Counted from the first letter of the stretch, positions 8,820-17,934 are shown. The stretch is 64,000 bases of DNA from Rhodococcus globerulus NBRC 14531 (GCF_001894805.1 NZ_BCWX01000002.1:186001-250000), one strand, 5' to 3'. Numbers and translations are program-made. Notes: generated by a model not told the origin, from the sequence alone.

Positions 8820-9719
8820 CTACTTCGGGTAGGTGTTTGTCACCTGAGTGAAGTTGTCATCGCCCCAGGAGATGATGGTGCCGTCGGATTTCAGGGCCGA
8901 CGAATGGTTGGCGCCGGCACTGACGGCGGTGAAGCCGCTACCCCTGGGCGTATTCGTGACCTGCTTGTCGTTGTCCCAGCCCCACGAGGTGATGGTGCCG
9001 TCGAATTTCAGTGCCACGCAATGGTGTGCGCCGGCGGCGACCGCAGTAAAACCGTTGCCCCGAGGAGAGCCGGTGACCACCCGGTGGCTGTCGCCTCCCC
9101 AGGAGACGACGGTGCCGTCGGATTTCAATGCCACCGAGTGGTAGTTGCCGGCGGCGATGGCAGTGAAGCCGTTTCCAGTGGGGGTGTTCGTGACCTGGTT
9201 GAAGCCGTCGTCTCCCCAGGATGTGATGGTGCCGTCGGCATTGAGCGCCACCGAATGGCTGTCTCCGGCGGCGATGGCGGTAAACCCGCTGCCGGTAGGT
9301 GTGTTCGTGACCTGTTTGTAGGTGTCCCAGCCCCAGGATGTGATGGTGCCGTCGGATTTCAGTGCCGCCGAATGGTAAGTGCCGGTGGCGATGGCGGTGA
9401 AGCCGCTACCGGTGGGGGTGTTCGTGACCAGCTTGGAGCCGTCGTTTCCCCAAGATGTGATGGTGCCGTCGGATTTCAGCGCCAGCGAATGGCTGCCGCC
9501 TTCGGCGTAGGCGGTGAAGCCACTACCTCGAGGGGTCTTTGCGGCGAGGGCGGAGCCGTCCCATCCCCAGGAGGCCACGTTTCCGAGTGGTTCGACCGGC
9601 ATGTCATCTGGTCCGGCCGCAGCGATTGTCACAGCAGCAAGAGTGAGCACACCTCCAGTCAATACGACGGCGAGACCCTGTAAACGACTGACAGGGCGTA
9701 ATCGGCGCCGGTGAACCAT
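8820..9719 (-). CDS. Secreted RCC1-like repeat protein
   Basis: 299 residues from ATG 9719 (GAGAGG 8 nt upstream). Residues 1 to about 35 are a signal peptide (basic MVHRRRLRP, then GLAVVLTGGVLTLAAVTIAAAG). After a half unit ending in WGWDG come six near-identical 39-residue units with the pattern GFTAIAAG..HS.ALKSDGTI.SWG. The repeats match the RCC1/ATS1 beta-propeller signature. The product is probably an exported 6-7-bladed propeller binding an unknown ligand. Low repeat divergence (the 117-bp units are also alike at DNA level) suggests recent duplication or gene conversion. Confidence 0.85.
   Translation of the reverse strand: MVHRRRLRPVSRLQGLAVVLTGGVLTLAAVTIAAAGPDDMPVEPLGNVASWGWDGSALAAKTPRGSGFTAYAEGGSHSLALKSDGTITSWGNDGSKLVTNTPTGSGFTAIATGTYHSAALKSDGTITSWGWDTYKQVTNTPTGSGFTAIAAGDSHSVALNADGTITSWGDDGFNQVTNTPTGNGFTAIAAGNYHSVALKSDGTVVSWGGDSHRVVTGSPRGNGFTAVAAGAHHCVALKFDGTITSWGWDNDKQVTNTPRGSGFTAVSAGANHSSALKSDGTIISWGDDNFTQVTNTYPK
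8840..9560. repeat. Six tandem 117-bp coding repeats
   Basis: Each unit encodes one 39-residue RCC1-like repeat. Landmarks such as GTGCCGTCGGATTTCAG recur about every 117 bp from roughly 8870 to 9480. The units are not identical, but long stretches are shared, so slippage or recombination could change blade number between strains. Confidence 0.8.
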
Positions 9720-9888
9720 GGCTGTGCCTCTCTGCGGCAAAATCCCGCACAGGGGCGGTGTGGCACCGTCGGTAACCACTGAGCAAAGATAACGGACAGT
9801 TGGGTCAAAAGCACGCATTATTTAGGGCCATTTTTGGCCACTATGTGCGTGTGGACGAAACTGGCCACTGCGATGTGGTGGTGGGGGC

Positions 9889-10617
9889 TCAATTATTCGG
9901 GGCGATGCCGAACAGTAGTGCGTCGATTCCGGTTTCGAATGCCGTGTTGTTGTCTATCGATTCTGTTGTGGGTGCTGATTCTGTTGTGGGTGTGCTGATA
10001 TCGGTGCTCGCATACAGTGCCGCCAGGTGCGGATAGTCGCCGTGGGCGAGTAGTGCGCCGATGTGTTCGGCCCCGCTGTTGGCAGAGGAGCGGGCGGACA
10101 TTCCCGCAGATTCTTGCGCTGCGAAGCTGGTAACCCAGCCTGTGAGTAGTGCGATTCCGGTCATCGTCGCTGGTGCGCTCAGGCCGGTCGGTGACAGCGC
10201 GCCGACCATCTGGTCGAGGTAGCGCATCGACTGCGGGCCGAGGCCGGTCGGCTGGATCTGACTGAGCCAAGGGTGTCGGCGGTGAATCGCCCGCGACTGC
10301 ACGGCGATGGCGAGGACGTCGGTGCGCACGTCTCCGGTCAGTGGCGGGTAGTCGTATTCGGCCCCGACGGAGTCGGCCATGAGTGCCATCAGGTCGTCCT
10401 TGCCGTTGACGTACCGGTACAACGACGCGGCGGCCGTGCCCAGTTCTTGTGCGACACCGCGCATCGACACTGCGCGGAGCCCCTGGTCGTCGGCGATTCG
10501 GACGCAGGTGTCGGCAAGTTGTTCCAGCGTGTAAGCCGGGCGGGGTCCTCGTTTGGTGTCCTCGCCTCGCAGCCACAGCGAGGCCGGTGGTCCGGCGTTG
10601 GTCATAGCACCAAGCAT
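9889..10617 (-). CDS. TetR-family transcriptional regulator
   Basis: 242 residues from ATG 10617, or 238 from ATG 10605. The N-terminal HTH reads YTLEQLADTCVRIADDQGLRAVSMRGVAQELGTAAASLYRYVNGKDDL, including the TetR ALYRYV-type recognition helix. The C-terminal ligand domain resembles TetR_C regulators of drug exporters. It is divergent from a DrrAB-like ABC exporter, with two palindromes between them, so it most likely represses that exporter. The C-terminus has a short duplicated hexapeptide (PTTESA-PTTESI) from an 18-bp tandem repeat. Confidence 0.9.
   Translation of the reverse strand: MLGAMTNAGPPASLWLRGEDTKRGPRPAYTLEQLADTCVRIADDQGLRAVSMRGVAQELGTAAASLYRYVNGKDDLMALMADSVGAEYDYPPLTGDVRTDVLAIAVQSRAIHRRHPWLSQIQPTGLGPQSMRYLDQMVGALSPTGLSAPATMTGIALLTGWVTSFAAQESAGMSARSSANSGAEHIGALLAHGDYPHLAALYASTDISTPTTESAPTTESIDNNTAFETGIDALLFGIAPNN
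9959..9994. repeat. 18-bp tandem repeat inside the TetR gene
   Basis: GATTCTGTTGTGGGTGCT at 9959-9976 is followed at once by a near-identical second copy. On the minus strand it duplicates PTTES(A/I) near the end of the TetR-family protein, in a low-complexity region that is likely to be disordered. Confidence 0.8.
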
Positions 10618-10633
10618 GCCCCACTTCGGTAGT

Positions 10634-10650
10634 TGCGAACACTGTTCGCA
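10634..10650. promoter_or_regulatory. Palindromic operator 1, TetR/ABC intergenic region
   Basis: A perfect 17-bp palindrome TGCGAACA-C-TGTTCGCA. It lies between the divergent TetR gene (start 10617 or 10605) and the ABC ATPase gene (start 10700) and matches the second palindrome at 10665-10687. A binding site for the adjacent TetR regulator is inferred from position and symmetry. Confidence 0.75.
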
Positions 10651-10664
10651 GTTGTCTATTCTCT

Positions 10665-10687
10665 AATTGCGAACAGTGTTCCCAATT
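10665..10687. promoter_or_regulatory. Palindromic operator 2, TetR/ABC intergenic region
   Basis: A 23-bp palindrome with one mismatched pair, centred on G10676. Its core, GCGAACA-G-TGTTC, is the same as in operator 1. It sits just before the ribosome-binding site of the ABC ATPase gene (AGGAGG 10689-10694). The centres of the two operators are 34 bp apart, about three helical turns. Confidence 0.75.
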
Positions 10688-10699
10688 GAGGAGGTAGAC

Positions 10700-11647
10700 G
10701 TGCCGGCTATCGAAGTGGAATCAGTCACCAGGTGTTACGGAAAGCGCACGGTGGTCGACGGTGTGAATCTGAGCGTCCCCGCGGGGACTGTTCATGCGTT
10801 GCTCGGACCGAACGGTTCCGGCAAGACGACGATCGTGCGGATGCTTGCCACGCTGTTGCGGCCCAGTGCGGGCAGCGCTCGTGTTCTCGGTTTCGACACA
10901 GTCCTGGCCGCCGCGCAGGTGAAGAAGAACATCGGACTGGTCGGACAATTTCATGCCGTGGATCCTCGTCTGACCGGCGCCGAGAATCTCGCTATGTTTG
11001 CTCGGCTCAATGGATATGCGGCTAAGGCTGCGCGTCTGCATGTGGGGGAACTACTAGAAAGATTTGAACTCCTCGATGCTGCCGACCGGCAGGTGCAGAC
11101 GTATTCCGGCGGCATGCGAAGGCGACTCGACATCGTCGCGGGAATGGTGGTGCGCCCGGCCGTTCTGTTCCTCGACGAACCGACGACGGGTCTCGATCCG
11201 CGAAGCCGACACGAAATCTACGAATACGTACGAAGTTTCGTGAACGACGGCACGACCGTCGTACTGACCACCCAATACCTCGACGAGGCCGACAAGCTGG
11301 CGGACAGCGTCACCATCATCGACGCCGGAAAAGTAGTTGCTGCCGGAACCCCGGACGAGATCGTCGAGGCTGTGGGAACAGGTCTCGACGTGGTGATCGC
11401 CGACGAGCACCGATGTGGTGAGGTCACCGAGATTGTCGGGCGATTCGGCGGCCGGCCAGGTGCTTCTCACGATTCGGCGACGGAACTGTCCTTTGCCTTC
11501 GACGGGCAGTCGATCGCGCTGCTGCCGATACTGCGGGCGCTCGACGACGCCGGAATTGCCGTGCAGGACATCGGGCGTCGCCGGGCAACACTCGACGACG
11601 CCTTCCTGGCCCTCACCGGCCACACCAGCGAGAGGATTTCCGCATGA
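10700..11647 (+). CDS. ABC transporter ATP-binding protein, daunorubicin-resistance (DrrA) type
   Basis: 315 residues from GTG 10700, chosen for the AGGAGG 5 nt upstream. It has Walker A GPNGSGKTT, signature YSGGMRRRLDI, Walker B VLFLDEPTTGLD and an H-loop-region VVLTTQYLDEADKLAD. The DrrA-like C-terminal extension continues to SERISA. It powers the membrane protein encoded immediately downstream (4-bp overlap) and probably exports a hydrophobic compound or drug. Likely repressed by the divergent TetR protein. Confidence 0.93.
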   Translation: MPAIEVESVTRCYGKRTVVDGVNLSVPAGTVHALLGPNGSGKTTIVRMLATLLRPSAGSARVLGFDTVLAAAQVKKNIGLVGQFHAVDPRLTGAENLAMFARLNGYAAKAARLHVGELLERFELLDAADRQVQTYSGGMRRRLDIVAGMVVRPAVLFLDEPTTGLDPRSRHEIYEYVRSFVNDGTTVVLTTQYLDEADKLADSVTIIDAGKVVAAGTPDEIVEAVGTGLDVVIADEHRCGEVTEIVGRFGGRPGASHDSATELSFAFDGQSIALLPILRALDDAGIAVQDIGRRRATLDDAFLALTGHTSERISA

Positions 11648-12453
11648 CCACGCCCACCCGAAGTGCCGTCTCGGCGTTTACCGGCACCCGAATTCTGTTC
11701 ATGCGGATCGTTGCGGTGTATCGCCACGCGCCCGCACTGGTTGCAGTAACTCTTGCTGCGCCCCTTGGCATGATGCTGCTGTTCGGTTTCGTTTTCGGTG
11801 GTGCACTGTCCGGTGGCGCCGACGGGGTCGCGTATCGGTCGTATCTCACTCCGGGTGTACTTGTCCTTGTTGCGTCGATGGGCTTGGTGGTCACCGCTTC
11901 GACAGTGAATGCCGATCTGCACAGCGGCCTGACCGACAGGCTTCGCGCATTGCCCATCCATCCTGTTGCTATGCCTGCGGGTCTGGCACTGGCGGAAACC
12001 GTCACCGGCGCAGTGGCTTTGGCCGCTATGGCGGGAGTCGGGTATCTGTCGGGATGGCGGATCGACGCGTCGGCCACAGACGTGGCGCTTGCGCTAGTGC
12101 TGCTCGTCGCATTCCGGTGGGCACTCGCGTGGCTCGGGATCGTGCTCGGCAGTGCCATCCGGGACGAGCAGTTGCTCCAACAGCTCGCCCCGCTGATCTT
12201 CGGGACGATCATGCTCTCGAACGTCTTTGTCCCCACCGAGACCATGCCGAGTGTTGTTGCAACGGTGGCCGAGTGGAATCCCGTCAGTGCGGTGGTCGCG
12301 GCGCTGCGTGAGCTGTTCGGTTCGGGTACCAGTGTTGCGCCCGATGCATCGTGGCCCATGCAGCATCCCGTTGCCGCGGCGTTCGGGTGGACTGCGGTGC
12401 TGCTAGCGGTCGCGATCCCGATTGCAGTGCGGCGCTACTCGTCATCGCAGTAA
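11644..12453 (+). CDS. ABC-2 type transporter permease (DrrB-like)
   Basis: 269 residues, ATGA overlap with the ATPase gene. About six membrane segments are visible (PALVAVTLAAPLGMMLLFGFVFG, TPGVLVLVASMGLVVTA, AGLALAETVTGAVALAAMAGVGYLSG, VALALVLLVAFRWALAWLGIVLG, LAPLIFGTIMLSNVFVP, AAFGWTAVLLAVAIPIAV). The LRALPIHPVAMPAG and FVPTETMP motifs are ABC-2/DrrB features. It forms the membrane channel of the exporter. Substrate unknown. Confidence 0.9.
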   Translation: MTTPTRSAVSAFTGTRILFMRIVAVYRHAPALVAVTLAAPLGMMLLFGFVFGGALSGGADGVAYRSYLTPGVLVLVASMGLVVTASTVNADLHSGLTDRLRALPIHPVAMPAGLALAETVTGAVALAAMAGVGYLSGWRIDASATDVALALVLLVAFRWALAWLGIVLGSAIRDEQLLQQLAPLIFGTIMLSNVFVPTETMPSVVATVAEWNPVSAVVAALRELFGSGTSVAPDASWPMQHPVAAAFGWTAVLLAVAIPIAVRRYSSSQ

Positions 12454-12480
12454 CCGCGCTGTCGCAGTAACCTCACCTGC

Positions 12481-13118
12481 GTGGCCCTCATACACAGTGC
12501 GCAATTGAATCCTCGAAGATCGAACTGCTCAGTGCTTGGGTGCCTGGGCAACCGTGGGTCGGATCCGCCGATACCTCGAGCCTCGAGCACATCGACGCGT
12601 ACCGCTTCGATGATCCGGACGGCGAGGTCGGCATCGAGACGCATCTGCTCCGCACTGCGGACGGAGCGGTTCTCCAGATCCCGCTCACGTATCGAGGTGC
12701 TCCACTAGTCGGGGCGGAAGCCTTCCTGGTCTCCACCATGGACCATTCCGTCCTGGGGCAGCGCTGGGTGTACGACGCGTGCTGCGATCCGGTGTACGTC
12801 CGCGCACTGGCAACGACCATCGTCACCGGAGGAACCGAAGCGGCGCTGGAGTTCGCTGACCCCGGCAATGCCCGTGAGGTCACAACACATGTGTTGGGTA
12901 GCGGGTCCGGAGACGTTCCGTCGATCGGGGCGGTGAACTGCTCCACCGCGGGTTCGGCAACAACGATGGGTTCGGCAACAACGATCACATCCGGGATGCT
13001 GGAACTGACGGTGTTCAGAGTGATCGACGCCGGCGCTGAATTGGGTGAACTCACCCTGACCGGAACGTGGCCCGGCCAGGCTGAGCGCGCCTTGCTCGCG
13101 TCGCTGCAGATCGGTTAG
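12481..13118 (+). pseudogene. Maltokinase N-terminal cap-like protein gene with an apparent single-base frameshift
   Basis: From GTG 12481 the first frame reads VALIHSAQLNP and then degenerates. One frame over, from 12513, the sequence continues SKIELLSAWVPGQPWVG and stays open for about 200 codons to TAG 13118. Joining them at the Pro codon at 12511-12512, which lacks one base, gives IHSAQLNPSKIELLSAWVPGQPW, which fits my memory of actinobacterial maltokinase-cap (CG0192-like) proteins. The rest (EVGIETHLLRTADGAVLQIPLTYRGAPL) belongs to the same family. Either the gene is broken, a sequencing error is present, or translation begins at GTG 12540 and loses the N-terminus. Function unknown; possibly alpha-glucan related. 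Confidence 0.65.
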
Positions 13119-13438
13119 TGCGAACCTTCGATAATTCCGGGCATCGCGTCGTAGTCGAAGACTCGCGCATGGAGAACGACGCGATTCCGCAGTGCTGAAC
13201 GCACCGCCCGGTGCAGGCCGTCTTCGAGGTACAAGGTGCCCTTCCACTGGACGGCGTGTGGGAAGAGATCGCCGTAGAACGTGGAGTCCTCCGACAGAAG
13301 GCGGTCAAGCTCGAGGACCTTGGTGGTGGTCACGATCTCGTCGAGCCGGACCTGACGCGGCGGAAATTTGGACCAGTCACGAAGGGACAGTCCGTGGTCG
13401 GGATACGGCTTGCCGTCCATCACGCCCTTGAAAATCAT
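13115..13438 (-). CDS. Conserved actinobacterial hypothetical protein next to hrcA
   Basis: 107 residues from ATG 13438 ([16 protein letters not shown]). Recognisable conserved blocks are [42 protein letters not shown] and [19 protein letters not shown] protein of this kind sits beside hrcA in mycobacteria (Rv2375 position, from memory). The [11 protein letters not shown] stretch is reminiscent of ParB/Srx-like folds, but no catalytic motif can be confirmed. Its stop shares TTAG with the stop of the convergent gene at 13118. A longer in-frame extension upstream lies antisense to hrcA and was not used. Confidence 0.8.
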   Translation of the reverse strand: MIFKGVMDGKPYPDHGLSLRDWSKFPPRQVRLDEIVTTTKVLELDRLLSEDSTFYGDLFPHAVQWKGTLYLEDGLHRAVRSALRNRVVLHARVFDYDAMPGIIEGSH

Positions 13439-13465
13439 GACTCCACAGTAAGGCCACCACCCGAG

Positions 13466-13494
13466 ACTGGCGCTCGGGCGATTAGACTGCCAGT
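13466..13494. promoter_or_regulatory. Putative hrcA promoter with inverted repeat around the -10
   Basis: TAGACT at 13483-13488 is a plausible -10, 50 bp before the hrcA ATG. It is flanked by ACTGGC (13466-13471) and GCCAGT (13489-13494), an inverted repeat with a 17-nt gap. It does not match CIRCE. The promoter call is weak and based on pattern only. Confidence 0.3.
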
Positions 13495-13537
13495 TGAGAT
13501 CAGTGCACACAGCGCGCGGGAAACGGAGGTCGCAACG

Positions 13538-14581
13538 ATGTCGAGTACCGACGACAGGCGATTCGAGGTTCTGCGCGCAATTGTCGCGGACTACGTTTCC
13601 ACGCAGGATCCGGTCGGATCGAAGGCTCTGGTCGAGCGTCACAACCTTGGTGTGTCGAGTGCCACCGTGCGCAACGACATGGCGTTTCTCGAAGCCGAGG
13701 GCTACATCGCCCAACCCCACACGAGTTCTGGGCGCGTGCCGACAGACAAGGGATACCGTGAGTTCGTCGACCGCATAGCCGACGTCAAACCGCTGTCCGG
13801 GCCCGAGCGCCGCGCCATTCTGGAATTTCTGGAATCCGGCGTCGACCTCGACGACGTGCTGCGACGCGGTGTGCGTCTGCTGGCTCAATTGACCCGGCAG
13901 GTAGCCGTAGTTCAGTACCCGACACTCTCGGCGTCGTCGGTCCGTCATCTCGAAGTGGTGGCGTTGACCCCGGCGAGGTTGCTTCTCGTTCTCATCACCG
14001 ACTCCGGGCGCGTCGATCAGCGCATCGTCGAGTTGGGTGACGTTCTGGTGGACGAGGATCTGTCCAGGTTGCGTGCACTGCTGGGCGGCGCGCTGGAAGG
14101 CAAGCGTCTGGCAGCAGCCTCCATCGCCGTCTCCGAACTGGCCGACGAGGCTCCCGACGATCTGCGCGACGCCGTTGTCCGGTCCGCGACGATCCTGGTC
14201 GAGACGCTGGTCGAGCATCCCGAGGAGCGTCTTGTCCTCGGCGGAACGGCCAACCTGACGCGCAACGCCTCCGACTTCTCCGGCCTGGCCGGATTCCCGG
14301 GTTCGTTGCGGGCGGTTCTCGAAGCGCTCGAAGAGCAGGTGGTGGTGCTGAAACTGCTGGCATCGACCCAGAACGCCGGGATGGTCACCGTCCGGATCGG
14401 TGAAGAAACTCAGGTCGAGCAAATGCGCGGGACCTCCGTGATTTCGACGGGCTACGGTGCGGCCGGTACCGTTTTCGGTGGTGTCGGTGTGCTCGGTCCC
14501 ACTCGGATGGACTATCCGGGAACAATTGCATCGGTTGCCGCCGTTGCCAGATACATCGGCGAAGTCCTCTCCGAACGATGA
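13538..14581 (+). CDS. hrcA: Heat-inducible transcription repressor HrcA
   Basis: 347 residues from ATG 13538 (GGAGG 10 nt upstream). The N-terminal winged helix contains [34 protein letters not shown]. It is followed by the typical [18 protein letters not shown] motif and the GAF-like and dimerisation regions ending with [20 protein letters not shown]. HrcA represses groE-type chaperone genes by binding CIRCE; no CIRCE is visible in this window. It is followed 79 bp later by dnaJ, an arrangement conserved across actinobacteria. Confidence 0.96.
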   Translation: MSSTDDRRFEVLRAIVADYVSTQDPVGSKALVERHNLGVSSATVRNDMAFLEAEGYIAQPHTSSGRVPTDKGYREFVDRIADVKPLSGPERRAILEFLESGVDLDDVLRRGVRLLAQLTRQVAVVQYPTLSASSVRHLEVVALTPARLLLVLITDSGRVDQRIVELGDVLVDEDLSRLRALLGGALEGKRLAAASIAVSELADEAPDDLRDAVVRSATILVETLVEHPEERLVLGGTANLTRNASDFSGLAGFPGSLRAVLEALEEQVVVLKLLASTQNAGMVTVRIGEETQVEQMRGTSVISTGYGAAGTVFGGVGVLGPTRMDYPGTIASVAAVARYIGEVLSER

Positions 14582-14660
14582 CGTGCGTCGCCGCAGGCCG
14601 ACGCTCCTCTTCGTGAGGTACGAGGAAAACTAGAAGTAAGAGAAGGACGAGAGAAAAAAC

Positions 14661-15812
14661 GTGGCACGGGATTACTACGGATTGCTCGGCGTCGACAAGA
14701 ACGCGACCGATCAGGAACTCAAGCGCGCATACCGCAAGCTGGCTCGCGAACTGCACCCTGACGTCAACCCGGACGAGGCAGCGCAGGCCCAGTTCAAGGA
14801 GATCTCGACGGCGTACGAGGTTCTCACCGATCCGGAGAAGCGTCGCATCGTGGACCTCGGCGGCGATCCCCTCGAATCCGGTGGGGGCGGCGGTGGCGGC
14901 TTCGGCGGTGGATTCGGTGGCGGCGGCCTCGGCGACGTCTTCGAAGCGTTCTTCGGTGGCGGCGGTGGCGCAGGCCGTGGACCTCGCGGACGCGTGCAAC
15001 CCGGTGCCGATTCCCTGCTGCGCACCAAACTGACTCTCGAAGAATGTGCGACGGGCGTCAGCAAGCACGTCACCGTCGAGACCGCGATTCTGTGTGACAG
15101 TTGTACGGGCGCCGGCACGAACGGTGATTCCAAGCCTGTCCGTTGCGAGACGTGTAACGGCGCCGGTGAAGTGCAGTCTGTCCAGCGTTCGTTCCTCGGC
15201 CAGGTCATGACGTCGCGTCCGTGCCCCACGTGCCGCGGCGCCGGCGAGACCATTCCCGATCCGTGCCACAAGTGTGGTGGCGACGGCCGCGTCCGCGCGA
15301 AGCGCGACATCACCGTGAAGGTTCCGGCGGGTGTTGCAGGCGGCATGCGTATCCGTTTGACCGCGCAGGGTGAGGTCGGCCCCGGCGGTGGACATCCCGG
15401 CGACCTGTACGTCGAGATCGTCGAGCAGCAGCATGAGGTCTTCGTCCGCGACGGCGAAGATCTGCACTGCACCATTCGCGTCCCCATGGTCGATGCGGCG
15501 CTGGGTACGACGGTCACCGTTGACACCATCATCGACGGCCCCAAGGAAATCGTCATCGAGCCGGGAACTCAGCCCGGTCACGTCGCCGTTGTTCGCGGAC
15601 ATGGTATGCCGAAGTTGCGGTCCGGTACGCGCGGCGATCTCCACGCTCACCTCGAAGTGGTCATCCCGAGCCGCCTCGACAACAAGCAGTCCAAGTTGCT
15701 CAAGGAATTCAAGTTGCTCCGCGATCGTGACGAGGCCGAAGTTGTCTCCACCGGGTCGCAGAACAGTGGCGGGTTGTTCTCGCGTCTTCGCGAAGCATTC
15801 AGCGGCCGCTGA
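14661..15812 (+). CDS. dnaJ2: Chaperone DnaJ (DnaJ2 type)
   Basis: 383 residues from GTG 14661 (AAGGA-type site upstream). The J-domain has HPD at 32-34, which stimulates DnaK ATPase. A Gly/Phe-rich linker (about 72-107) follows, then four CxxCxGxG zinc-finger repeats ([32 protein letters not shown]) and two C-terminal substrate-binding domains. Its place between hrcA and rsmE marks it as the second actinobacterial DnaJ rather than the one in the dnaK-grpE operon. Confidence 0.96.
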   Translation: MARDYYGLLGVDKNATDQELKRAYRKLARELHPDVNPDEAAQAQFKEISTAYEVLTDPEKRRIVDLGGDPLESGGGGGGGFGGGFGGGGLGDVFEAFFGGGGGAGRGPRGRVQPGADSLLRTKLTLEECATGVSKHVTVETAILCDSCTGAGTNGDSKPVRCETCNGAGEVQSVQRSFLGQVMTSRPCPTCRGAGETIPDPCHKCGGDGRVRAKRDITVKVPAGVAGGMRIRLTAQGEVGPGGGHPGDLYVEIVEQQHEVFVRDGEDLHCTIRVPMVDAALGTTVTVDTIIDGPKEIVIEPGTQPGHVAVVRGHGMPKLRSGTRGDLHAHLEVVIPSRLDNKQSKLLKEFKLLRDRDEAEVVSTGSQNSGGLFSRLREAFSGR

Positions 15813-15814
15813 CA

Positions 15815-16576
15815 GTGGCTGCGACGGTCTTTTTCCTCGACCCCGTTCCGGGCGTCGGTGAGACTGCGGTTCTGGACGGTCCGGAGGGTCGCCATGCGGC
15901 GACCGTCCGCCGGATCGGTGTCGGTGAGCGCCTTGTACTGGCTGACGGCCGTGGCCGCGTCGCCGACGCCGAGGTGACCGCAGCCGGGAAAGACCGCTTG
16001 GAACTTCTGGTCAGTGACGTACAGGTACTCGAGCAACCGAAGCCGCTGGTGACACTCGTTCAGGCATTGCCGAAGGCGGAGCGTTCCGAGTTGGCTGTCG
16101 AGTTGGCCACCGAGGCCGGTGTCGACGCCGTCATTCCGTGGCAGTCACTGCGGTGCGTCGCCAAATGGGAAGGCGCGAAGCTCACCAAAGGCGTCGCTCG
16201 TTGGCGTAGTGCCGCGGTGTCGGCGGCCAAGCAGTCGCGCCGGGCATTCGTTCCGGAGATCGCCGAACTGCACAAGACCGCGGCTGTGGTTGCGCTGGTT
16301 CGCGAAGCCGTTGCGCGCGGCGCCGTCGTAGCTGTTCTGCACGAGTCGGCCACCACTGCGCTCGCGGCACTTCCCCTGGCAAGTGCGGAAGAAGTATTTC
16401 TGGTTGTCGGACCTGAAGGTGGGCTCGACGACTCGGAAATCGCTGCACTCTCGGAGGCGGGCGCAACTCCCGTGCTACTCGGCCCGACTGTGCTGCGAAC
16501 CTCGACGGCCGGTGCAGTTGCATTGGGCGCCATCGGTGTTCTGACCGACCGCTGGGGACCGCGACCACTGCACTGA
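15815..16576 (+). CDS. rsmE: 16S rRNA (uracil(1498)-N(3))-methyltransferase
   Basis: 253 residues from GTG 15815, two bases after the dnaJ stop, so co-transcribed. It belongs to the SPOUT/RsmE family: N-terminal PUA-like segment (GPEGRHAATVRRIGVGERLVLADG) and C-terminal knotted SAM site (VVGPEGGLDDSEIAAL, then LLGPTVLRTSTA). It methylates U1498 of 16S rRNA during ribosome maturation. The hrcA-dnaJ-rsmE order is widespread. Confidence 0.94.
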   Translation: MAATVFFLDPVPGVGETAVLDGPEGRHAATVRRIGVGERLVLADGRGRVADAEVTAAGKDRLELLVSDVQVLEQPKPLVTLVQALPKAERSELAVELATEAGVDAVIPWQSLRCVAKWEGAKLTKGVARWRSAAVSAAKQSRRAFVPEIAELHKTAAVVALVREAVARGAVVAVLHESATTALAALPLASAEEVFLVVGPEGGLDDSEIAALSEAGATPVLLGPTVLRTSTAGAVALGAIGVLTDRWGPRPLH

Positions 16577-16695
16577 GCGGTATGTGATCTGAAGCCGATT
16601 GAGACCAAGCGCTCAGCGAAGTGTCAGCCAAGACCACTATCGTTGAATTGCCCGGCGGTGTTCCGCGGGCTCGTTCGGAAATCTCAGGAGGAAAG

Positions 16696-17934
16696 ATGCG
16701 CTCACGTGCGCACAAGCGGGTTGCAGGCGCGGTGGCTGCCGTCGCGGCAATGATGCTGGCTGCGGGGTGCACCGTATCCACTGACGACAAGGCCGATCCG
16801 GCTGCGAGTGCTGTTGCCACAACGGCAACCAGTATCGCTGTCATCTCGGTGTCGCCCGCAGAAGGCGGCACTCCGATCAACCCACTCGACCCCATCACCG
16901 TCGAGGTCGCCAAGGGCACTTTGACGAGCGTCACCCTCACCAATCCCGAAGGTAAGGACGTCGCCGGAATCATCACCCCCGACAAGACGGCGTGGAAGCC
17001 GAGTGAACCACTCGGCTACGGCAAGTCCTATGACCTGGTTGTCGATGCAGTCGATTCGAATGGTGTTGCCACAACCAAGAATACGACGCTCTCGACGGTC
17101 GCCCCGAGTAATCAAACGCGGGCATACATCAACACCACCGGCGGCGCGTCCATCTCCGAGGGCGGCACGTACGGCGTCGGCACCGTCGTTGCGGTTCACT
17201 TCGACGAATCCATCGGAGACAAGGCCGCTGCTGAGAAATCGCTACTGGTGACGACCAATCCGCCCGTCACCGGATCCTGGTACTGGGTGGACAGCCAGAA
17301 CGTGCACTGGCGCCCGCAGGAGTACTACACGCCGGGAACCACGGTGTCGGTGAGCGCAAACATCTACGGCAAAGAGTTAGGCAAGGGTCTGTACGGCGAG
17401 CAGGACGACACCGTCGCCTTCACGATCGGTGACTCTCACATCTCCATTGCCGACGACAACACCAAGATGGTGACCGTGTACGAAAACGGTCAGGTGATCA
17501 AGGAAATGCCGACGTCCATGGGCATGGGTGGAACCGAAACCATCGGCGACACCACACTGTCCTTCTGGACACAGCCAGGCACGTACACCGTCATGGACAA
17601 GGCAAACCCGGTCATCATGGATTCGTCCACGTACGGTCTGCCCATCAACTCGCGGCTCGGGTACAAGGAGACCATCAACTGGGCGACGCGTATCAGCACC
17701 GACGGTATCTATCTGCACGAGTTGGAAAGCACCGTCTGGGCTCAGGGCAACACCGACACGTCACACGGTTGCCTCAATCTCAGTGCGGCCAATGCCAAAT
17801 GGTTCTTCGACTTCGCGCAGCCCGGTGACGTTGTCGAGATCAAGAACACCGGTGGCGCTCCGCTCGAGGTGTGGCAGAACGGCGACTGGACCCTGTCCTG
17901 GGACCAGTGGGCCGCGGGCAGCGCCCTCGCCTGA
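16696..17934 (+). CDS. L,D-transpeptidase lipoprotein with immunoglobulin-like domains (LdtMt2 type)
   Basis: 412 residues from ATG 16696, preceded by AGGAGG at 16687-16692. A lipoprotein signal ends at the lipobox LAAGC (C25). Two Ig-like beta domains follow (about 45-255), then a YkuD catalytic domain with HELESTVWAQGN and SHGCLNLS, in which the Cys near residue 359 is the nucleophile. It makes 3-3 cross-links in peptidoglycan outside the membrane, a main cross-link type in mycolata. It ends with the C-terminal domain (EVWQNGDWTLSWDQW) seen in LdtMt2-like enzymes. Confidence 0.95.
   Translation: MRSRAHKRVAGAVAAVAAMMLAAGCTVSTDDKADPAASAVATTATSIAVISVSPAEGGTPINPLDPITVEVAKGTLTSVTLTNPEGKDVAGIITPDKTAWKPSEPLGYGKSYDLVVDAVDSNGVATTKNTTLSTVAPSNQTRAYINTTGGASISEGGTYGVGTVVAVHFDESIGDKAAAEKSLLVTTNPPVTGSWYWVDSQNVHWRPQEYYTPGTTVSVSANIYGKELGKGLYGEQDDTVAFTIGDSHISIADDNTKMVTVYENGQVIKEMPTSMGMGGTETIGDTTLSFWTQPGTYTVMDKANPVIMDSSTYGLPINSRLGYKETINWATRISTDGIYLHELESTVWAQGNTDTSHGCLNLSAANAKWFFDFAQPGDVVEIKNTGGAPLEVWQNGDWTLSWDQWAAGSALA

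Noticed and set aside
12445..12472. Direct repeat TCGCAGTAACC (two copies, 17 bp apart) at the end of the ABC permease gene
   Set aside because: Short, and the first copy is the coding end of the permease; no regulatory context beyond a weak -10-like TAACCT.
13439..13537. CIRCE element for HrcA
   Set aside because: No TTAGCACTC-N9-GAGTGCTAA pattern; only an unrelated inverted repeat around a possible -10.
16572..16617. CTGAGCG...CGCTCAG inverted repeat after rsmE as a terminator
   Set aside because: Seven-bp arms with about 30-nt loop and no U tract; too weak.
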